DNA from: Paraburkholderia tuberum STM678
Lineage (GTDB): Bacteria; Pseudomonadota; Gammaproteobacteria; Burkholderiales; Burkholderiaceae
DNA: 64,000 bases
Assembly: GCF_902833905.1 (NCBI RefSeq)
Contig: NZ_CADFGP010000015.1
Span: 65,728-129,727, forward strand
Direction of reading: 5' to 3'
How positions within the stretch are numbered: the first letter of the stretch is position 1; the number at the start of each line of letters is the position of its first letter. The position numbers and the translations under genes are program-made. The notes beneath the pieces were generated by a model that was not told where the DNA came from, ran no database searches, and saw only the letters and a list, made by a program, of their open reading frames with translations. Of this stretch, positions 7,947-18,533 are shown one piece after another.

Positions 7947-8367
7947 TTCCTCAAGTACCTGGCCGCTTGCTCATGCGACGTTCTACATTAATGGGGACGC
8001 CGTATCGCCGGACTTTTGGACCGACTATTTCGGCGTGACGCCGAGTCGGAGCAGAACGAAGGGAGAGCCGTACCTTTATCCATCTGGCAAGCTCAGCGAC
8101 CATCCGGCGAAACGTGGCTCCTGGGCAGTTGAAAGCGAGCGCGCTGTGCAAAGCAATCAGTTGGAACCGCATCTCCGGTACCTGATAAAGACGCTCGCCT
8201 TGCCTCGTCACGGTCTTCGCGATCTCGTTTGCCGGGACGGGGTAGCTATGTCGATCTGGTGCTACTGGATGAACGAGACCGGGGACCGCGTGCCCGACGT
8301 GCCCGACGACATTCGGGCGATGATGGAAGCGATGGGCGGCACCATCGAGATTGACGAGTACCGATAA
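7918..8367 (+). CDS. DUF4279-like protein, candidate immunity protein
   Basis: The 149-residue protein has the DUF4279 pattern: a strand ATFYINGDAVSPDFWTDYFG, then SRTKGEP, a GSWAVESE segment and a late WCYWMNE strand. Members often lie directly after toxin genes and several are predicted immunity proteins. Here the gene overlaps the 3' end of the toxin by 29 bases, implying translational coupling. An ATG at 7936 is an alternative start, but neither start has a strong ribosome site. Neutralising the upstream C-terminal domain is an inference from this arrangement. Confidence 0.72.
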   Translation: MTTSTTMHPDSSSTWPLAHATFYINGDAVSPDFWTDYFGVTPSRSRTKGEPYLYPSGKLSDHPAKRGSWAVESERAVQSNQLEPHLRYLIKTLALPRHGLRDLVCRDGVAMSIWCYWMNETGDRVPDVPDDIRAMMEAMGGTIEIDEYR

Positions 8368-8385
8368 ACAGGAGAAGGCCCCACG

Positions 8386-8952
8386 ATGTTTGATTTTAAG
8401 AATGCCAGCAAGCAGGAGCTGAAAGCTGAGTACAACCGCATCGCCCGCGAAATTGGCGATGACCAGTTCTTCACGAAAAAAGAGTTGAATCACCTCCCCG
8501 AAATTCTCATGGACGGCGAGCAGGTTTTAGCTTTTGCATCAGGGGTGATGGACAACAGCACATGGTTGATTGCCTTGACTGACCATCGCGTGATTTTCCT
8601 TGATAAGGGCCTTCTGTTCGGACTGAAGCAAGTCTCTATCAACCTGGACAAGATAAACGCAGTGTCTGGTAGCACAGGACTGGTTTTCGGAACCATCCGC
8701 ATCGAGGACGCGGCCAGTGAGCGCGTGATTAGGAATGTCCGGAAGCAGACAGTGGCGGGCTTCACCAACAAAGTACGCGATGCATTGAACGTATACCGAA
8801 GACCTGCCCCTGTCGCTACGCCGTCAGAGACCGCGGCAGTACAGACAGACGATATTGTTTCGAAGCTAGAACGGCTGGCCGTCCTAAGGGAGCGCGGTGC
8901 TCTGACCGAGGCGGAGTTTGTTGAACAGAAGACTCGGGTGCTTGCCCAGTGA
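8386..8952 (+). CDS. bacterial PH-domain protein with SHOCT tail
   Basis: The 188-residue protein has a YokE-like PH domain at about residues 35-125 (EQVLAFASGVMD, WLIALTDHRVIFLDKG). A 30-residue C-terminal SHOCT helix pair follows (KLERLAVLRERGALTEAEFV). PH-SHOCT proteins are common, of unclear function, and often sit in accessory DNA. A clear AGGAG lies 10 bases before the ATG. It starts 18 bases after the DUF4279 stop, so it may be cotranscribed with the toxin-immunity pair, although nothing shows a link in function. No membrane segment is present. Confidence 0.8.
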   Translation: MFDFKNASKQELKAEYNRIAREIGDDQFFTKKELNHLPEILMDGEQVLAFASGVMDNSTWLIALTDHRVIFLDKGLLFGLKQVSINLDKINAVSGSTGLVFGTIRIEDAASERVIRNVRKQTVAGFTNKVRDALNVYRRPAPVATPSETAAVQTDDIVSKLERLAVLRERGALTEAEFVEQKTRVLAQ

Positions 8953-9108
8953 GCTTGTCCGAATGGCGACGAACCCGGCTACCGGCTTCACGCTGCTCAC
9001 CGTCATTCTGCATACCGCCGCAGTGAAGGAAGCACAGTTGACAATGCGCAAACATGTCTAGTCGTGCGACCTATGATGTAAGCGACACCCTTACGTCAGA
9101 GGCAAACC

Positions 9109-9333
9109 ATGACGAGCCGGGATGTGCTGGGGGCGGGGCGACGCGAGGCCGTACGGCGAGCAGCGTACAGCCTTGCCGACAGCGGCAAGTATGCTGGGTG
9201 GCAAGAGATCGAAAAAGCGCTTCGGGCCCGTTATGGCGTGCTTGATGCTCACCAGTTGCTAGGTAACCCGGTCGTGCGCGCCAACATCGATCAACGATGC
9301 GTCGCTGCGCGGCCGAAGCCTCACGCGGCATGA
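9109..9333 (+). CDS. small hypothetical protein
   Basis: The 74-residue protein reads MTSRDVLGAGRREAVRRAAY with later GWQEIEKALRARYGVLDAHQ and NIDQRC. It looks like one folded helical domain with good codon use. AGG lies 9 bases before the ATG. Its stop overlaps the next small gene as ATGA, which supports both. I do not recognise the family; similar small proteins occur in Burkholderia mobile DNA by my recollection. Confidence 0.58.
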   Translation: MTSRDVLGAGRREAVRRAAYSLADSGKYAGWQEIEKALRARYGVLDAHQLLGNPVVRANIDQRCVAARPKPHAA

Positions 9334-9470
9334 CCACCAACGAGCGCAGACCCAGCCGGCGGCCCGTGGCCACATGGAGTGTGTATGTCCTCGCGGCCAC
9401 GCTTTTCTCATTGATCGCTATCGGTGCGATTCTGGCCGAGGGCTGGGCATCGCTGGGCGAGTGTCGATAG
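9330..9470 (+). CDS. 46-residue single-pass membrane protein
   Basis: The ATG overlaps the preceding stop (ATGA at 9330-9333). The protein has a basic N-terminus (MTTNERRPSRRPVATWSV) and one hydrophobic span (YVLAATLFSLIAIGAILA), then a short tail ending LGECR. The positive-inside rule predicts the N-terminus in the cytoplasm. The overlap suggests translation coupled to the 74-residue protein. Function is unknown. Confidence 0.55.
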   Translation: MTTNERRPSRRPVATWSVYVLAATLFSLIAIGAILAEGWASLGECR

Positions 9471-9586
9471 CGCGTCATCTATACAGGAAGGGCTCGCCGG
9501 AGCGATCCGCGTGGGCCTTTTCTTTTCTGAGTTCGAATTTTGACTGTCACGGGAACGGTCCGTTGATCCTCGTTCATCGCCAGTGC

Positions 9587-9617
9587 ACCAAAAATTGGTA
9601 GCTAGATGGGTAGCTAG
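9587..9617. repeat. palindrome plus tandem repeat at the island/core border
   Basis: ACCAAAAATTGGT (9587-9599) is a perfect 5-bp inverted repeat around AAA. It runs into GGTAGCTAG at 9597-9605, repeated at 9609-9617 with a 12-base period. The site lies between the last accessory gene and the stop of rng. It could be part of an attachment site or only a terminator remnant; no matching copy exists at the left edge of this window. Confidence 0.45.
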
Positions 9618-9674
9618 CGCGAAAAATCGGCAATTTTTTAGCCACAAATCCTTACTGGACAAGGCTTCTGGCGA

Positions 9675-11144
9675 TCACATCAGAACAATGTCGTACTGCT
9701 CCTGACTCAAATTCGACTCCACCTGCAACGACACCGGCTTGCCGATGAAATCGATCAGCATTGCCAGATGCTGCGACTCTTCCTCGAGAAACAGATCGAT
9801 CACCTGCTGCGAAGCGACCACGCGAAACTCGCGCGGATTGAACTGCCGCGACTCGCGCAAAATCTCCCGCAACACGTCATAGCACACCGTGCGCGCAGTC
9901 TTCACTTGCCCCTTGCCCTGGCAAATCGGGCAAGGCTCGCACAGCACATGCGCGAGCGACTCACGCGTACGCTTGCGCGTCATCTCGACGAGCCCGAGTT
10001 GCGAGAAGCCATTGACGGTCACCCGCGTGCGATCGCGCGACAACGCCTTCTTCAATTCGCCTAGCACCTGGTCGCGATGCTCGACGTTTTCCATATCGAT
10101 GAAATCGATGATGATCACGCCGCCAAGATTCCTTAGCCGCAGTTGCCGCGCGATGGTATGCGCGGCTTCGAGGTTGGTCTTGAAGATTGTGTCGTCGAAG
10201 TTGCGCGCGCCGACGTAGCCGCCGGTGTTCACATCGATCGTCGTCATCGCCTCGGTCTGGTCGATCACGAGGTAGCCGCCCGACTTCAGATCCACGCGAC
10301 GCGATAGCGCGCGCTGAATCTCGGCCTCGATGTTGTACAGATCAAACAGCGGCCGCTCGCCGGTGTAGTGGTGCAGCTTCGACGATACAGCCGGCGTGAA
10401 CTCGGCCGCGAAATCGGCGAGCATCTGATGCGTCTCGCGCGAATCGACCTGGATGCGCGATGTGTCATCGTTGACGAAATCGCGCAGCACGCGCTGCGCG
10501 AGATTCAGATCCTGGTAGAGCAGGCTGGTGGGCGGCATGCGCTGGGCCTGCGACAGAATCGTCGCCCACGTCTTGCGCAGATACGCGACGTCGGCTGCGA
10601 GCTCTTCGCTCGTCGCATCCTCGGCGATCGTGCGCACGATGTAGCCGCCTTTCTCGTCGGCGGGCAGCACGGCGGTCAGACGCGCACGCACGGCCTCGCG
10701 CTCGGCTTCGCTTTCGATTTTCTGCGAGATGCCGATGTGCGGCTCCTGCGGCAGATACACGAGCGTGCGCCCGGCGATGCTCACTTGCGTGGACAGCCGC
10801 GCGCCCTTGGTGCCGATCGGGTCCTTGACGACCTGCACCATCAGCGTCTGACCTTCGAAGACGATCTTTTCGATCGGCTGATGCGGTGTTTGATGTTGCG
10901 CTTCGCCGGCGATGCGCGGATGCCAGATGTCGGCGACATGAAGAAACGCGGCGCGTTCGAGGCCGATGTCGATGAACGCCGATTGCATGCCGGGCAGCAC
11001 GCGCACGACCTTGCCGAGATAGACATTGCCGACGCGGCCGCGCGACAGCGTTCGTTCGACATGAAGTTCCTGGACGGCGCCCTGTTGAACGAGCGCGACG
11101 CGCGTTTCCTGCGGCGTGACATTGATCAGGATTTCTTCATTCAT
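9675..11144 (-). CDS. rng: ribonuclease G
   Basis: The 489-residue enzyme matches RNase G in length and lacks the long tail of RNase E. It starts MNEEILINVTPQETRVAL. An S1 RNA-binding domain follows (residues about 36-125, GRVGNVYLGKVVRVLPGMQS). The DNase I-like catalytic core includes TIDVNTGGYVG and IIIDFIDME with the metal-binding Asp residues. The zinc-link CPICQGKG allows dimer formation. It processes the 5' end of 16S rRNA and takes part in mRNA decay in the cytoplasm. It is the last gene of the minus-strand run, 9 bases after maf; maf-rng adjacency is common in proteobacteria. Confidence 0.97.
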   Translation of the reverse strand: MNEEILINVTPQETRVALVQQGAVQELHVERTLSRGRVGNVYLGKVVRVLPGMQSAFIDIGLERAAFLHVADIWHPRIAGEAQHQTPHQPIEKIVFEGQTLMVQVVKDPIGTKGARLSTQVSIAGRTLVYLPQEPHIGISQKIESEAEREAVRARLTAVLPADEKGGYIVRTIAEDATSEELAADVAYLRKTWATILSQAQRMPPTSLLYQDLNLAQRVLRDFVNDDTSRIQVDSRETHQMLADFAAEFTPAVSSKLHHYTGERPLFDLYNIEAEIQRALSRRVDLKSGGYLVIDQTEAMTTIDVNTGGYVGARNFDDTIFKTNLEAAHTIARQLRLRNLGGVIIIDFIDMENVEHRDQVLGELKKALSRDRTRVTVNGFSQLGLVEMTRKRTRESLAHVLCEPCPICQGKGQVKTARTVCYDVLREILRESRQFNPREFRVVASQQVIDLFLEEESQHLAMLIDFIGKPVSLQVESNLSQEQYDIVLM

Positions 11145-11153
11145 GGTGTTGTT

Positions 11154-11783
11154 CTAGAAGTCGATGCGCGCTGCACGCAGGAGGGCAGCGGTTTCAAAAA
11201 GCGGCAAACCCATAATACCCGAATAGGACCCGTCTATATGCTCGATAAACTCCGCCGCGCGTCCCTGCACGCCATACGCCCCCGCCTTGCCGAGCGGCTC
11301 ACCGCTCGCCGCGTAGCGACGCAACGCGTCTGCGTGCACTGCAGCAAAACGCACCTTCGAGACCGACAACGCCGCGGGCAGCAGCGCGCCGTTGGCATCG
11401 ATCACGGCGAGCGCGGTCAGCACTTCGTGCGAGCGGCCCGCGAGACGTGTGAGCATGGCGACCGCATCGCCGGCATCGATGGGCTTGCCGAGAATCGCGT
11501 CGTCGATCGTGACGGTGGTGTCGGCGACGAGTATCGGCTGCACCTCGTGACCGCCGTCGAGGAGCCGCGCGCGGGCCGCCTGCGCCTTCGCGATGCACAC
11601 GCGCTGCACGTAGTCGCGCGCGTGTTCGCCGGGCCGTTCGGCTTCGAGCGCTTCGGCGTCTTCATCGGGGCGCGGCAGCAGCAATTCGAAACGCACGCCG
11701 AGCTGTTGCAGCAGCTCCTGGCGGCGCGGACTTTGCGAGGCGAGGTAGACGAACGGATGCAGCGAAGCGGAGGGTGTGGGCAT
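11154..11783 (-). CDS. maf: Maf/YhdE nucleoside triphosphate pyrophosphatase
   Basis: The 209-residue protein has the Maf signature [19 protein letters not shown] near the N-terminus, a mid-protein ADTTVTIDD segment with the catalytic Asp residues, and [12 protein letters not shown]. The C-terminal [12 protein letters not shown] matches the family. Maf enzymes of this branch hydrolyse dTTP/UTP and modified pyrimidine nucleotides to monophosphates, cleaning the nucleotide pool. ATG 11783 is chosen because homology begins there; the open frame continues upstream through another gene's antisense without coding sense. It lies between rlmH and rng. Confidence 0.94.
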   Translation of the reverse strand: MPTPSASLHPFVYLASQSPRRQELLQQLGVRFELLLPRPDEDAEALEAERPGEHARDYVQRVCIAKAQAARARLLDGGHEVQPILVADTTVTIDDAILGKPIDAGDAVAMLTRLAGRSHEVLTALAVIDANGALLPAALSVSKVRFAAVHADALRRYAASGEPLGKAGAYGVQGRAAEFIEHIDGSYSGIMGLPLFETAALLRAARIDF

Positions 11784-12037
11784 GAACGGGTCTCGATGAA
11801 GCGGGAAACGGATGGCGCGGGGTGGTGAACGCGGGTGGGCGTGGAAGAGTGAGCGGGCGAGGTTGACCCGGTGATCCGATCGATGCGCTGCATCCACTAG
11901 CGGCATCGATGCACGGCGCGTCGGGCGCATCATCGCATGAAGCGGCGACAATGCGCTCAAGCGTATGGAGCAGAGCACCCGCGACGCGTCAGCAGCAACG
12001 AATCGTTGCCAGGCGTCGCCGCGCGAGGCTCCAGCAC

Positions 12038-12508
12038 CTACGCGCGATGATACGGATGATTTTGCGTGATGGTCCACGCCCGATAAAGCTGTTCGGCCAG
12101 CAGCACGCGCACCATCGCGTGCGGCAGCGTGAGGCTCGACACGCGCAGCATCATATCGGCGCGTGCCTTCAGCTCGGGATCGAGCCCGTCCGCGCCGCCG
12201 ATCAGAAAGGCCACGTCGCGGCCGTCTTGCTGCCAGCCCGGCAACGCGCCCGCGAACTGCATCGTGGTCCAGTCCTTGCCGCGTTCGTCGAGCGCGACGA
12301 TGCGTGCGTTCTTCGGCAACGCGGCTTCGATCTTCTGCCGTTCGGCGGCCATCACGCTTTCGGCCGAACGGCCCGATGAGCGCTGCTCCGGTTTGATCTC
12401 GCGCAGTTCGATGCGCAACTCCGGCGGCATGCGTTTCGCGTATTCGTCGAAGCCGGTCGCGATCCAGTCCGGCATCTTGTGGCCGACGGCGAGGATATGC
12501 AGTTTCAT
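12038..12508 (-). CDS. rlmH: 23S rRNA (pseudouridine-1915-N3)-methyltransferase
   Basis: The 156-residue protein starts [20 protein letters not shown] and carries the SPOUT-fold knot: [29 protein letters not shown] and [18 protein letters not shown] with the ending HPYHRA typical of RlmH. It methylates pseudouridine 1915 in helix 69 of 23S rRNA on 70S ribosomes using S-adenosylmethionine. The gene follows rsfS by 36 bases in the conserved nadD-rsfS-rlmH order. A 254-base gap without a recognised gene separates it from maf. Confidence 0.97.
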   Translation of the reverse strand: MKLHILAVGHKMPDWIATGFDEYAKRMPPELRIELREIKPEQRSSGRSAESVMAAERQKIEAALPKNARIVALDERGKDWTTMQFAGALPGWQQDGRDVAFLIGGADGLDPELKARADMMLRVSSLTLPHAMVRVLLAEQLYRAWTITQNHPYHRA

Positions 12509-12544
12509 CGCGAGGACAGTAGCGCTGTGCCCGACACGGCCCGC

Positions 12545-12994
12545 TTACTTGCGGCGCGCCGTGGTCTTGCGCGCGGGCTTCGCGGCCGGCGCTTCCTCGT
12601 CTTCCTCGTCGCCGGGCTCGCTTGCGCGCGCGCCGCCGAACGGATTCGGCGTCGACAGCTTGATGCGCACCGGCTTGTCGCCCCAGATTTCCTCGAGGTT
12701 GTAGTACTGGCGCAGCGCCGGCTGCAGGATGTGCACGATCGCGTCGCCGCAATCGACCAGCACCCATTCGCCGATATCCTCGCCCTCGGTGCTGATGATC
12801 TCGCCGCCGGCTTCCTTCACGCCTTCGCGCACGCTCGACGCGAGCGCCTTGGTTTGCCGGTTCGACGTGCCGCTCGCGACGATCACGCGATCGAACAGCG
12901 AGGTCAGGTGGCTGGTGTTGAACACTTTGATGTCTTGCGCCTTGACGTCTTCGAGAGAGTCAACGATTACGCGTTGCAGTTTGCGAATATCCAT
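12545..12994 (-). CDS. rsfS: ribosomal silencing factor RsfS
   Basis: The protein starts [20 protein letters not shown] at ATG 12994 and is 149 residues long. The Iojap/RsfS domain fills residues 1-112 ([50 protein letters not shown]). The C-terminal 35 residues are acidic then basic and probably disordered. RsfS binds uL14 on the 50S subunit and blocks subunit joining when nutrients are scarce. It starts 4 bases after the nadD stop, consistent with coupled translation. Confidence 0.96.
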   Translation of the reverse strand: MDIRKLQRVIVDSLEDVKAQDIKVFNTSHLTSLFDRVIVASGTSNRQTKALASSVREGVKEAGGEIISTEGEDIGEWVLVDCGDAIVHILQPALRQYYNLEEIWGDKPVRIKLSTPNPFGGARASEPGDEEDEEAPAAKPARKTTARRK

Positions 12995-12998
12995 GGAG

Positions 12999-13721
12999 TT
13001 ACCGGTGGTACAGATGATGTTGAAGAATATAGTCCCACACCGCGGCGGGGACGTGACTCGCGGCCCGATCCTGGCTTGTGCCGCCCGCACCCGCGTGGGC
13101 GAGCCGCTGGTTGACCTGCTCGCGCAGATGCGCGCGAATGTCGGTGGCCGATACGTTGAACGCGAGCGTCGTGTCGATCAGCAGATGGCCGCAGGGTGTG
13201 GCCTGCAGCACGTCGGCGCGCGCACGGCGCGCGGCGATTTCCCTGGCGACCGCGGGGGCGACCGACGCGAGGTCGAAGCCGGGCCGCGTGGCCGCGCCGA
13301 TATGCGCGAGCTCGAACAGGCGCCGCCAGTCGCGCCATGTGTCGAGATGCACCAGTTGATCCGCGCCGATCAGCAGGGTGATCGATGCGTCGTCGCCTTC
13401 GCGCTCGCGCCAGCATTGCAGCGTCTCGACCGTGTAGGTCGCGCCATCGTGCTCGATTTCGTCGGTCGCGACGCGTACCGTCACGCCGGGGATCGCGAGC
13501 GACGCGGCCGCCGCGCGCGTCATCGCGAGCCGATGTTCGGCGGGCGACACGTCGGCTTTCTGCCACGGCTGGCCGGCCGGCAGCAGCACCAGTTCGGTCA
13601 GCCGCAGCACGTCGGCGAACCGCCGCGCGAGCGCGAGGTGGCCGTCGTGGATCGGGTCGAAAGTGCCGCCCAGCAGACCGATCCGGCGAGGCAGGGCGAC
13701 AGGGTGAGCGTTTGGCTTCAG
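12999..13721 (-). CDS. nadD: nicotinate-nucleotide adenylyltransferase, apparent CTG start
   Basis: The protein joins ATP to nicotinate mononucleotide in NAD synthesis. The motif [11 protein letters not shown] lies at residues 17-27 of the frame read from a CTG at 13721, giving 240 residues ([20 protein letters not shown]). No ATG, GTG or TTG occurs in frame upstream of that motif. The first usual codon, GTG at 13610, would remove the (H/T)xGH nucleotide-binding site. AAGGA lies 7 bases before the CTG, and the position agrees with where related proteins start. The alternative is a base error or a real mutation at an ATG. It sits between hemF (43 bases upstream) and rsfS. Confidence 0.9.
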   Translation of the reverse strand: MKPNAHPVALPRRIGLLGGTFDPIHDGHLALARRFADVLRLTELVLLPAGQPWQKADVSPAEHRLAMTRAAAASLAIPGVTVRVATDEIEHDGATYTVETLQCWREREGDDASITLLIGADQLVHLDTWRDWRRLFELAHIGAATRPGFDLASVAPAVAREIAARRARADVLQATPCGHLLIDTTLAFNVSATDIRAHLREQVNQRLAHAGAGGTSQDRAASHVPAAVWDYILQHHLYHR

Positions 13722-13764
13722 GTGAGGGTCCTTTGTCGTGACCGTAAGCGAGACAGGTGGCGCG

Positions 13765-14943
<1,179 letters not shown>

Positions 14944-16227
14944 TTACTTGCCGTCGTGCTTGCGGTTGAGCGCGCGATAGCCGATGTCGCGGCGGTACTG
15001 CATGCCGTCGAACGCGATCTGGTTGATCGTGTGGTACGCGGCCGCCTGCGCGGTGCGCACCGAATCCGCGAGACCGACGACGCACAGCACGCGCCCGCCC
15101 GAGGTGGTCAGCTTGCCGTCCGTCAGCGTGGTGCCGGCGTGGAACGTGACTGAATCCGCGGCTTCGGCGGGAATGCCGTTGATGCGGTCGCCCTTCCTCG
15201 GCGTGTCCGGGTAGTTGTGCGCGGCGAGCACGACACCGAGCGCGGTGCGGCGGTCCCATTCGAGCTCGACGGTGTCGAGCGTGCCGGCGATCGCGTGTTC
15301 CACCACCTTCGAATAGTCGCCTTTCAGACGCGCCATGATCGGCTGCGTTTCGGGGTCGCCCATCCGGCAGTTGAATTCGAGCGTCTTCGGGTTGCCTTGC
15401 GCGTCGATCATCAGGCCCGCGTACAGGAAGCCGGTGTAGCGGATACCTTCCTTCTCCATGCCGCGCACGGTCGGCAGGATGATTTCGCGCATCACGCGCG
15501 CATGCAGCTGCGGCGTGACGATCGGCGCGGGCGAGTAGGCGCCCATGCCGCCCGTGTTCGGGCCCTGGTCGCCGTCGAGCAGACGCTTGTGATCCTGGCT
15601 CGACGCGAGCGCGAGCACGTGCTTGCCGTCCACCATCACGATGAAGCTCGCTTCCTCGCCGGCGAGGAACTCCTCGATCACGACGCGCGCGCCGGCGTCG
15701 CCGAGCTTGTTGTCCGACAGCATCATGTCGACCGCGGCGTGCGCTTCTTGCAGCGTTTGCGCGACCACCACGCCCTTGCCGGCGGCGAGGCCGTCGGCCT
15801 TGATCACGATCGGCGCGCCCTTGGCGTCCAGATACGCGTGCGCGGCGGCGACGTCGGCGAAGGTTTCGTACTCGGCCGTCGGGATGCCGTGGCGCTTCAT
15901 GAACGCTTTGGCGAAATCTTTCGAGCTTTCGAGCTGGGCGGCCTCTTTGGTCGGCCCGAAGATCTTCAGACCGCGCGAGCGGAACAGGTTGACGATGCCT
16001 GCCGCGAGCGGCGCTTCCGGCCCGACCAGCGTGAACGCGATCTGTTCTTTTTCGACGAAATCAGCGAGCGCGGCCGGCTCGGTGATGTCGAGGTTGAGCA
16101 GACGCTCATCCTGAGCGGTGCCGCCGTTGCCCGGCGCGACGTAGACGAGCTGGACCCGCGGCGATTGCGCGAGCTTCCATGCCAGCGCATGTTCGCGACC
16201 GCCGGAACCGACGACGAGTAACTTCAT
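14944..16227 (-). CDS. purD: phosphoribosylamine-glycine ligase
   Basis: The 427-residue enzyme (usual length) makes glycinamide ribonucleotide in the second step of purine synthesis. It starts MKLLVVGSGGREHALAWKLA, the N-terminal GARS motif. The ATP-grasp centre follows (IVIKADGLAAGKGVVVA, VIEEFLAGEEASFIV), then the signature RMGDPETQPIMARLKGDY. It follows yebC by 104 bases in the same direction and precedes hemF. Confidence 0.97.
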   Translation of the reverse strand: MKLLVVGSGGREHALAWKLAQSPRVQLVYVAPGNGGTAQDERLLNLDITEPAALADFVEKEQIAFTLVGPEAPLAAGIVNLFRSRGLKIFGPTKEAAQLESSKDFAKAFMKRHGIPTAEYETFADVAAAHAYLDAKGAPIVIKADGLAAGKGVVVAQTLQEAHAAVDMMLSDNKLGDAGARVVIEEFLAGEEASFIVMVDGKHVLALASSQDHKRLLDGDQGPNTGGMGAYSPAPIVTPQLHARVMREIILPTVRGMEKEGIRYTGFLYAGLMIDAQGNPKTLEFNCRMGDPETQPIMARLKGDYSKVVEHAIAGTLDTVELEWDRRTALGVVLAAHNYPDTPRKGDRINGIPAEAADSVTFHAGTTLTDGKLTTSGGRVLCVVGLADSVRTAQAAAYHTINQIAFDGMQYRRDIGYRALNRKHDGK

Positions 16228-16331
16228 GTGAATCCCCGAGACTTGAAAACCATAAACGGCCGAGCGGTGTGCTCAGCCGTGCAATAAACCATCAACAGCA
16301 AGGGCAAACGATGCCAGAGCCCGGCGCGCCA

Positions 16332-17060
16332 TCACTCGCCGGCGATCGACGCGTTTGTATAGACTTCCTGCACGTCGTCCAGATTTTCGAGCGCGTCGAG
16401 CAGCTTCTGCATTTTCACGGCATCGTCGCCGGTGAATTCGACTTCGGTCTGCGGCTTCATCGTGACTTCGGCCAGTTCGGCCTTGAAGCCCGCCGTTTCG
16501 AGTGCAGCCTTCACTTTCGAAAAATCGTTCGGCGGGCACAGCACTTCGATACTGCCGTCCTCGTTCGTCACGACGTCGTCGGCGCCCGCTTCGAGCGCGG
16601 CTTCCATCAGCGCGTCTTCGGCGGTGCCGGGAGCGAACAGGAACTGGCCGACGTGATCGAACATGAACGACACCGAGCCGTCGGTGCCCATGTTGCCGCC
16701 GTTCTTCGAGAACGCGTGACGCACTTCCGCGACCGTGCGGGTGCGGTTGTCGGTCATGGTGTCGACGATCACCGCCGCGCCGCCGATGCCATAGCCTTCG
16801 TAGCGGATTTCCTCGTAGTTCGCGCCGTCCGCGCCGCCGACACCGCGCTGGATCGCGCGGTTGATGTTGTCTTTCGGCATGTTGGCGTCGTACGCCTTGT
16901 CGACCGCGAGCCGCAGACGCGGGTTCGAGTCGATTTCGCCGCCGCCCAGACGGGCCGCAACCTGGATTTCCTTGATGAGCCGCGTCCAGACCTTGCCGCG
17001 CTTGGCATCGGCCGCTGCTTTCTTATGCTTGATGTTGGCCCATTTCGAATGACCCGCCAT
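16332..17060 (-). CDS. yebC: YebC/PmpR/TACO1 family protein
   Basis: The 242-residue protein starts [20 protein letters not shown], the family's N-terminal signature, followed by the three-domain YebC fold ([34 protein letters not shown]). Members have been described as transcription regulators and, in mitochondria and recently in bacteria, as factors that help ribosomes through proline-rich stretches. Which applies here is not shown by sequence. The start at 17060 matches the family; a longer frame to 17105 is unsupported. It heads the minus-strand run. Confidence 0.95.
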   Translation of the reverse strand: MAGHSKWANIKHKKAAADAKRGKVWTRLIKEIQVAARLGGGEIDSNPRLRLAVDKAYDANMPKDNINRAIQRGVGGADGANYEEIRYEGYGIGGAAVIVDTMTDNRTRTVAEVRHAFSKNGGNMGTDGSVSFMFDHVGQFLFAPGTAEDALMEAALEAGADDVVTNEDGSIEVLCPPNDFSKVKAALETAGFKAELAEVTMKPQTEVEFTGDDAVKMQKLLDALENLDDVQEVYTNASIAGE

Positions 17061-17666
17061 ACTTTTCTCCGTCGCGCGCGCCAGCGGGGCGCACGCATAG
17101 TGCAATTGTCGTTGCGATGTCGGGCGCCTCGCGTGTTGCGCCTCGATGTCAATCCGTCAGGTGAAAGGCTGCCGGCCGCTCGTGCTTGTCGCTCGTGTTG
17201 GCCCGTCGAGGCGGCCACCTGTGCCGACGATCTCAGCCTGGCCGTTCCCGCGCGTCGTTCCGCGCTTGCCCGCCGGTGGGCGTTCGTGCCGGTTCGTGCA
17301 TGATCGGCCGGCCAGGCGGAGCCGCAGGGCCGCAGCGCGGTGGAGCGCGGTGGAGCGGGGCAGCTTGCGCGGCCAGGCGCCGCATGACCTGATGCGAAAG
17401 CGCGGGGCGCCAGTCGAAATTGCAGGCGGTGGTGCGAGTGATCGTGCGGGTCGAGCCGCTCCGTCGAGCGGGTTCGAATTTTATCATGCCGCGAGGGTGC
17501 GGCAGAGGGGGCCGCGCCGCGAAACCGGCCGCAAATGCAATGAAATCGACGCGAAAATGAATGGAGGCGGTGCGGATGTGTCGCCGGGAGGGCCGGATGC
17601 GGGCGAAAGCGGGGCCGGTTCCGGGGCGGCGGCATCGCCATGCCACCCCCGCTGGCCCCCGGCGCG
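17061..17666. other. 606 bases without a recognisable gene
   Basis: The stretch between yebC and upp is very GC-rich and several frames stay open by composition only. The one AT-rich patch is around 17468-17485 (GAATTTTATCATG on the plus strand), which could be a promoter for yebC on the minus strand. No hairpin with a T-run was seen after upp. Confidence 0.5.
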
Positions 17667-18317
17667 TCAGTTCTTCGTACCGAACAACCGGTCGCCCGCG
17701 TCGCCCAGGCCCGGCACGATGTACGCATGCTCGTTCAGATGCGAATCGAGCGACGCGATGAACAGCTTGACGTCCGGGTGCGCGTCCTGGAACACCTGCA
17801 CGCCCTCGGGCGCGGCGACGAGCGCGAGGAACATGATGTTCTCGGCGGCCACGTTGCGGCGCTTGAGCACATCGACCGCGTGCACGGCCGAGTAGCCGGT
17901 CGCGACCATCGGATCGCAGAGGATGAACACGCGGTCTTCGAGGTCCGGCAGCCGCACCAGGTATTCGACCGGCCGATGATCCTCCGCGCGATACACGCCG
18001 ATATGGCCGACGCGCGCCGACGGCACCAGCTCGAGCAGGCCGTCCGACATGCCGACGCCCGCGCGCAGCACCGGCACGATCGCGAGCTTCTTGCCGGCGA
18101 TCACCGGCGCGTCGATCTCGACGAGCGGCGTGGTGATGCGGCGCGTGGTCATTGGCAGGTTGCGGGTGATTTCGTAGCCCATCAGCAGCGTGATTTCGCG
18201 CAGCAGTTCGCGGAACGTGCGCGTCGACGTGTCCCGGTCGCGCATGTGCGACAGCTTGTGCTGGATCAGCGGGTGATCGAGGATGAAGAGATTGGGGAAA
18301 CGGCTGTCCTGGGTCAT
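17667..18317 (-). CDS. upp: uracil phosphoribosyltransferase
   Basis: The 216-residue enzyme converts uracil and PRPP to UMP in pyrimidine salvage. Seen motifs are [18 protein letters not shown] near the start, [20 protein letters not shown], and the PRPP loop [19 protein letters not shown], with a C-terminal [16 protein letters not shown]. The start is ATG 18317 ([12 protein letters not shown]). It is a single gene, divergent from the SDR gene at 18534, with about 216 bases of shared upstream DNA. Confidence 0.97.
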   Translation of the reverse strand: MTQDSRFPNLFILDHPLIQHKLSHMRDRDTSTRTFRELLREITLLMGYEITRNLPMTTRRITTPLVEIDAPVIAGKKLAIVPVLRAGVGMSDGLLELVPSARVGHIGVYRAEDHRPVEYLVRLPDLEDRVFILCDPMVATGYSAVHAVDVLKRRNVAAENIMFLALVAAPEGVQVFQDAHPDVKLFIASLDSHLNEHAYIVPGLGDAGDRLFGTKN

Positions 18318-18533
18318 GGCGGGCTCGCGCGCGGCGGCAAGGTGGATCGGTTCGGCGCGCTCATCCGTTGGCTCAGTCCGCGCTCGAAGGTCGGACGAAC
18401 GGTGGAAAAGCGCGCCACCGCGCAAGTTTACCGAAAGAGTACCGCCCGGCGATACCTGAGATTGTAGCGACGCGGCACAGTCCGGCACCGATTCTTCTAG
18501 AATCTGGGGAAACTTCGCCAGGAGGGCATACAC

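Noticed and set aside
9038..9076. TTGACA at 9038 followed by TATGAT as a promoter
   Set aside because: The spacing is about 28 bases, far from 17, and no better -10 is present.
9540..9590. tRNA 3' end (CACCA at 9586-9590) as an integration target
   Set aside because: No T-arm or acceptor complement precedes the CACCA, so it is not a tRNA fragment.
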